From: Sthenelais limicola | Lineage: Eukaryota; Annelida; Polychaeta; Phyllodocida; Sigalionidae | Reading direction: 5' to 3' | DNA: 64,000 bases | Assembly (NCBI GenBank): GCA_942159475.1 | Contig: OW804102.1 | Coordinates: 25,176,684 to 25,240,683 of the forward strand | In this document: one piece after another, positions 59,225-64,000 of the stretch | How positions within the stretch are numbered: the stretch's first letter is position 1 | Layout of the letters: the number at the start of each line of letters is the position of its first letter | The notes under the pieces: generated by a model | What the model was told of the DNA's origin: nothing | Database searches by the model: none | The model's input: only the letters and a program-made list of their open reading frames with translations | Made by a program: the position numbers and the translations under genes

Positions 59225-59500
59225 CTAAGCTATGGAATCAACTAAATCTTAAGTCCTTGCTGCAGAAGTTACAATCACAACAAAACAGGGCCCTTCGGAT
59301 TATATATAACAAATCTAGGTATGATAGTGTGGACCTTGAACATAAACTCCTAAATATTTGGCCCCTCCAACAACCCTATAGTATAGAGATTTCTCACAAT
59401 CTACAAAACTAGTAAAAAATGACATTTTCCCATTTGTAACCATTTCATGAGAATCGACCATATGCCCCGCACCAACGGGCAGAATCACCGGTGTCTATAA
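59225..59500 (+). pseudogene. LINE reverse-transcriptase fragment
   Basis: From about 59250 the plus strand reads LLQKLQSQQNRALRIIYN followed by KSRYDSVDLEHKLLNIWPLQ. This matches the thumb/C-terminal region of non-LTR reverse transcriptases (L..LQ..QNRALRII). Frame shifts follow, and a later piece reads RIDHMPRTNGQ. The catalytic domain is missing, so it is a dead fragment. Confidence 0.7.
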
Positions 59501-60256
59501 TAATAAGCAATCTTAAAAGCACCCAAATCTCTTAAAAAAGTAAATTGGAATCATTTCATGAGAATCGACCATATGCCCCCCCCCCTACTAAGCTAACCCC
59601 CTTTGCTTGTACAGACCTTAAAATCTTTCGCTGAAAAAGCCTAAATCTCCTATGTAAATCTCAATGTTCATAATATAAAATTTATTTTATAAATGCAATA
59701 TTCCTCAATATTCCTACTTTCGTTTACATATGTCCTTCTAAAACCAGCCACATTTCCAAATTCCCCAAAATCAGTCTTTGAACACAAAAATTCCATTAAA
59801 TTCCATGGCATACAGTGGGCACACGAGATGCCATGTCATCACTCACACCCAGTTCTTACAAACTTTTTTCATTGTACATTTCCATTATTGTATCATCCGA
59901 ATTATTATTACAATTTTCATATGATTTTATCTGTCAATAAACCTTTGTGAAATATAATAAAGTTAACATATGGGTCCAAGGGCCCGAGATATAACATGGC
60001 CCTTTCCAAGTAAAATCTAAAATTGATAATGAATAATGTACAATGACCGTAGTCAATTTTGAATTTGAAATAAGCGAGTACATAACAGACTCACAATCAC
60101 TCCACCACCACAACGTAAAAACACTTAAATCGAGATCAGATCATGTAGCAAGAGATCGTGAATAAGCTCAATAACACTATGAGATCGATTAAACCTTCAA
60201 CACGTATATTATTTCAAATAAAATCGATTTTGTCCACATATTTCCAATTTTCTTAA
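59501..60256. other. Gene-free stretch
   Basis: CATTTCATGAGAATCGACCA occurs at 59445 and 59554, and a C run lies at 59577-59584. I see no gene. Confidence 0.4.
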
Positions 60257-61107
60257 TAAAAACTATTTTCGAAGCACTTTAAAAATTCCATTTCCGACGA
60301 ACATAAGAATAATTTCACCATGAGAGTTCATATCCTGATCGTCAGGCTCGTTTTACATCATACCAGCTAGATTTAAAACAATAAGATGCTGTAATTAATC
60401 TGTAATAATTAAATTTCAATGAACCAGCTGACTTCTACGTTGCCAGAATTAAACATGGCTACCCTACCTAGATTATTAAAATTCCTGAACATCGTCAAGT
60501 TCAGTGAAGTAACCTCCACAGATCATTCTTATGAACATATTCCAACAATTACACTTTTATCTTGAACGTAGCCTTATCAGATCCATTGGTAATGACCCAG
60601 TTTTCAAAACACCTCCATGCTCGATCATTTCCTGGCCTTTGTCTGGCTTAATAATATCCGCCATTGACAAGGCATTTACTCTAGCCTTGAAGCCTATGAG
60701 AAAACATTTAGAAACCGAACATCGTGCAAAATAAACAATCTGAGATTCTTTTAAGATCAACAATAGCTAAATCGTGACAATACACATCATATGTACTGAG
60801 TTTAAGACCAATATTCGCGATATTTCCACCGTATGGAAGAAAAAATTATCCGCCGAGTGAACGTCGCCGAATATCGCTTTAATATGGCCGTCTATGGGCG
60901 TGACATTTCTATCACAAAAACATCAAATTACTCGAAGAATTTACCGTTTTCAGTCAGACCAAGGGCATGATATCTCCAATTGAAACCTCCGAGAAGGTTT
61001 GTCATCCATTTAAAAGCAAAAATATGTAAAAATCTCCAAATATTCCATTCAGATATGTCCCTATGTTAATCCTATGGGCGAAACCCACGTCTTAGCTGGC
61101 ACCGTAA
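60257..61107. repeat. Large tandem duplication, unit 1
   Basis: AACTATTTTCGAAGCA begins at 60261 and again at 61112, a period of 851 bp. The unit contains CCGCCATTGACAAGGCA and GCCGTCTATGGGCGTGACAT and ends TAGCTGGCACCGT. Confidence 0.92.
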
Positions 61108-61747
61108 TAAAAACTATTTTCGAAGCAAGTTAAAATGTCAATTTCCGACGAACATAATAATAATTTCGCCATGAGGCTTCATATCCAGATCGTCAGGCTC
61201 GTTTTACATCGTACCAGCTAGATTTAAAACAATAAGATGCTGTAATTAATCTGTAATAATTAATTTTCAATGAACCAGCTGATTTCTATGTCAAAAAATC
61301 CGCCATTGACAAGGCAGTCATGTTAACACTGAAGTCTATGGGGAAACATTTGGAAATCGAACATCGTCGTAAATAAACAATCTCAGAACCATTTATGACC
61401 ACCAGCATTCAAATCGTGGCAAAACACATCATATGTACTAAGTTTGAAACCAATATTCTCGATATTTCCACCGTTTGGAAGAAAAAATTATCCTCTGAGT
61501 GAACGTCGTCGAATATCGCTTCAATATGGCCGTCTATGGGCATGACATTTTGAACATAAAAACATCAAATTACTCGAAGAATATACCGTTTTCAGTCGAA
61601 CCAAGAGCATGATATCTCCAATTGAAACCTCCGAGAAGGTTTGTCATTCATTTAAAAGCAAAAATATGTAAAAATCTCCAAATATTCCATTCAGACATAT
61701 CTCTATGTTAATCCTATGGGGGAAACCCACGTCGTAGCTGGCACCGT
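61108..61747. repeat. Large tandem duplication, unit 2 with a deletion
   Basis: It follows unit 1 closely but lacks about 209 bp that correspond to roughly 60441-60650, and ends at the same TAGCTGGCACCGT (61735-61747). Confidence 0.9.
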
Positions 61748-62930
61748 TATTTTCCTTAATATTCACCTAAACTTTTGCAAAAACATTTAATATGACGGGA
61801 CTTAACGCCTGAACAAAATATCCAGCGTGAAACAAGCAAGTTCCCATTTATTTTAGCTAATTTTCGGTGTACAAATTCGTCATTCGCAAATCCGAAAATG
61901 GTCCGCCATCTTGGCATCTTGACGCATATCTTTAACATAGGCAAGCCAAATTTGAAACAGAATTATCCCTTAAAATCGCTAATTTAGAACATCTGAATCG
62001 GCTATAATGTTCATTTGGACCCTTGAATGGGTCTGAGATATTCATTTTAAAACAATTTTGCATAATTTCTGAGAAAACGGCCGTCCTTCTTCTTGGAACT
62101 GAATGCCGCACTGAATGCTGTACTGAATGCCGCGTCACCGCGTCACTTTTTCACTGTTTTCTCTTGAAATACACAATATTTTTTGTTCCAAAACATGTTA
62201 AATATTCTTTTTAATGAAAAGAGGCCTAAATATACCTTCAAAAACGATTTTAAAGCCCGTTTTAAGTTAAGTTTCAAACAGTAGTTCCAAGATGCCCACT
62301 AGGGGGTCACTCTGGTATAAAAGAGCCCCCTGCTCCAGCCCAATCATTAGTGAATAGGATCTTGGTCTGGCAGGAGCTATGACCATTTTTCTCAGATTTT
62401 GCCTGGGACACCCCACCTGAGCAGCCACCAGATCCTGATCAACTGTCATTTGCCTTGCATATCTGTGCTGTGTCTGATTTATTTCAGATTCATCAACATT
62501 TCTTCTAGTTTCAAAGGAGTTTCAACACATTTGCCTGGGTCGACTGAATTGGTTCTCTTCAATACTACATTGGTACAATGGTAGTGGTTCAATTTCACCT
62601 ATTTGGACTTCAACAATGGTTCTCACGGATTCTTCACTTCTTATCACCACACTGGATATTGTGTTGTGTTTCCTTTTCAGGAATTTGTGCAAAGGAATCC
62701 ATGTTAACCTGGATGGAACTCATTGTTGAGGAATACTCCATGAATACCTGGAGTGGACTACTGTGATATTGTGTTTCTGTTTTTAGCAAGCTCTAGTGAG
62801 CTTCAAGGGAGCTAGGAGATTCAAACCCGGAATAATTTGGAAGCATAAGTTCTTAACGAAAAATGCTGGATCACCAAAACTGTAAGTTAACTCTAAAATT
62901 CGCACCTCTCAAATATACATTGCACTCAAC
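61748..62930. other. Gene-free stretch
   Basis: TGAATGCNG(C/T)ACTGAATGC repeats lie at 62099-62135. No gene or named element is seen. Confidence 0.4.
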
Positions 62931-62931
62931 C

Positions 62932-63230
62932 AACATGAACTATCTAAGAACTTGTTTCTCCTATAATATCTATAATTCCTGATATATACTGCCTATATGC
63001 ATGCCCTGAGTGTAACAAAATTACTAAATCTCCTATTTCCACCTTCAATATGACCAGCAGGTGTCTGTACTGACGCTGGTACTGGTATAAAATTTTGCTA
63101 GGTCTCCTAACTCTAAATCCGTCTGTACTGACGGCGAAATACTTAATAACAAAATTTGTTTCGACATGCCCAAAATCCGTCCTAAAAACTTAGAATTTCG
63201 CTAGAGAATTACATGTCTATCTATGTCCCG
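62932..63230. repeat. Dispersed repeat block, copy 2
   Basis: About 95% identical by eye to 58310-58482 over its first 145 bp. It then differs, and includes the 12-mer TCTGTACTGACG at 63064 and 63122. Confidence 0.85.
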
Positions 63231-64000
63231 TGTGCACCACCGAAAGAATTTAAAATCACTAAGTCTGAAGTCTAAGTCTGAAGTCTAACACCAAGTCTAA
63301 GTCTGAACTCTATGTGTATTCTACGTATATTTTGCTGAGAAAAATATGATTTCCTTCATGCACATATAATACACAATAGGTAATAAACAAGGTATATCTG
63401 AATAATCTGTCATAGACTGTGAGGGTGCTATTGTATATAATATATGGGCCATATTTTCAGAAAATGTACAATTGGCCTTCACCAATCCACTCAAATAACC
63501 CACATTTAGGACAAAAATGAGCTTCAGAATCAGGGGACGCCAAATCCGTCAAAAAAACCCTACTATACAAAACACACCCTAGTCGTTAGATATCTACTCG
63601 GTTATTTATATATAAATCATAACCTATTCTAGCATAACATCACCGAAATCACTGAAGTCTTAAGTCTGAAGTCTGAAGTCTAAATCTGGTATACGTAAAT
63701 ATACACAAATAAAGGAGAAATATCAGATATTGTGTCGTCCCAGAACTCTGCCTGAATATGTATGTTAATGTATAATGTATAACAACAATATATATACTGC
63801 CTATATGCACGCCCTGAGTATAACAAACTCCTGAGTATGATGAAAAAATCTGCTATTTCCGACGCTCATAGATCTATGGTCCAAAAACTATCTATAACTA
63901 TAACTATCTATTATCAGCACAGTACAGTGCGATACAATACAACTTCAGAATAACGAAATGCCTAATTGACAAATCTCGCCGTCTGTACTGACGCATAAAT
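63231..64000. other. End of window with dispersed repeat pieces
   Basis: Contains AAGTCTGAAGTCTAAGTCTG repeats (63255-63305, 63650-63690), a family A end in reverse orientation at about 63447-63525 (TTTTCAGAAAATGTACAATT), a third ATATACTGCCTATATGCACG piece at 63791, and the 12-mer TCTGTACTGACG at 63982-63993. No gene is seen. Confidence 0.6.

Overview
The window looks like non-coding-rich nuclear DNA of an animal, most likely an aquatic invertebrate; I cannot name the phylum. The reasons are low gene density, introns with GT-AG borders, several families of short inverted-repeat DNA elements, tRNA-derived SINE-like insertions, LINE fragments, long CT-rich tracts, satellites, and a gene pair whose two protein families are, to my knowledge, scattered through cnidarians, amphioxus, molluscs and fish. 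There is no prokaryotic gene organisation.

From 1 to about 48 kb I see no convincing intact gene. This part is a patchwork of repeats. Six repeat families can be recognised by comparing copies within the window; the letters are mine. A: about 235 bp, ends GGGTCAGATTTTCAG, roughly 20 full or partial copies. B: about 180-215 bp, ends CAGTCTAGGCCCAAA. C: about 340 bp, ends AATAGGGGANTTGCATG. D: an old family beginning TTTAAAGCTGTATTCTCAG. E: ends TACAGTGGAACCTC. F: about 410 bp, ends TGTGATGTGTTACAGGAAAA. Nested cases allow relative dating: a tRNA-like SINE sits inside a B copy, and a fold-back element sits inside an A copy. Satellite arrays lie at 4.0-4.8 kb (alternating 105/83-bp units) and 19.5-20.3 kb (19 units of exactly 43 bp).

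From 48.8 to 57.2 kb lies the coding core, all on the minus strand. Upstream is an intact 890-codon exon (57146-54474) encoding four C2H2 zinc fingers, an acidic linker and a domain with the layout of an EnSpm/CACTA-type (tnp2-like) DDE transposase. Downstream is an eight-exon gene (52644-48800) that I assembled from phase-matched splice sites; it encodes 540 residues of the SAMD3-like family common in aquatic animal genomes. Between them is a satellite of about 136-bp units. Both start codons lie directly behind a 3' splice site. The pair may be a two-gene mobile element or a recently domesticated locus, and it is the best candidate here for an undescribed system.

From 57.2 to 64 kb the window holds a LINE fragment, an 851-bp tandem duplication, two related blocks 4.6 kb apart, and four exact copies of the 12-mer TCTGTACTGACG, which could be subterminal transposase-binding repeats of the element.
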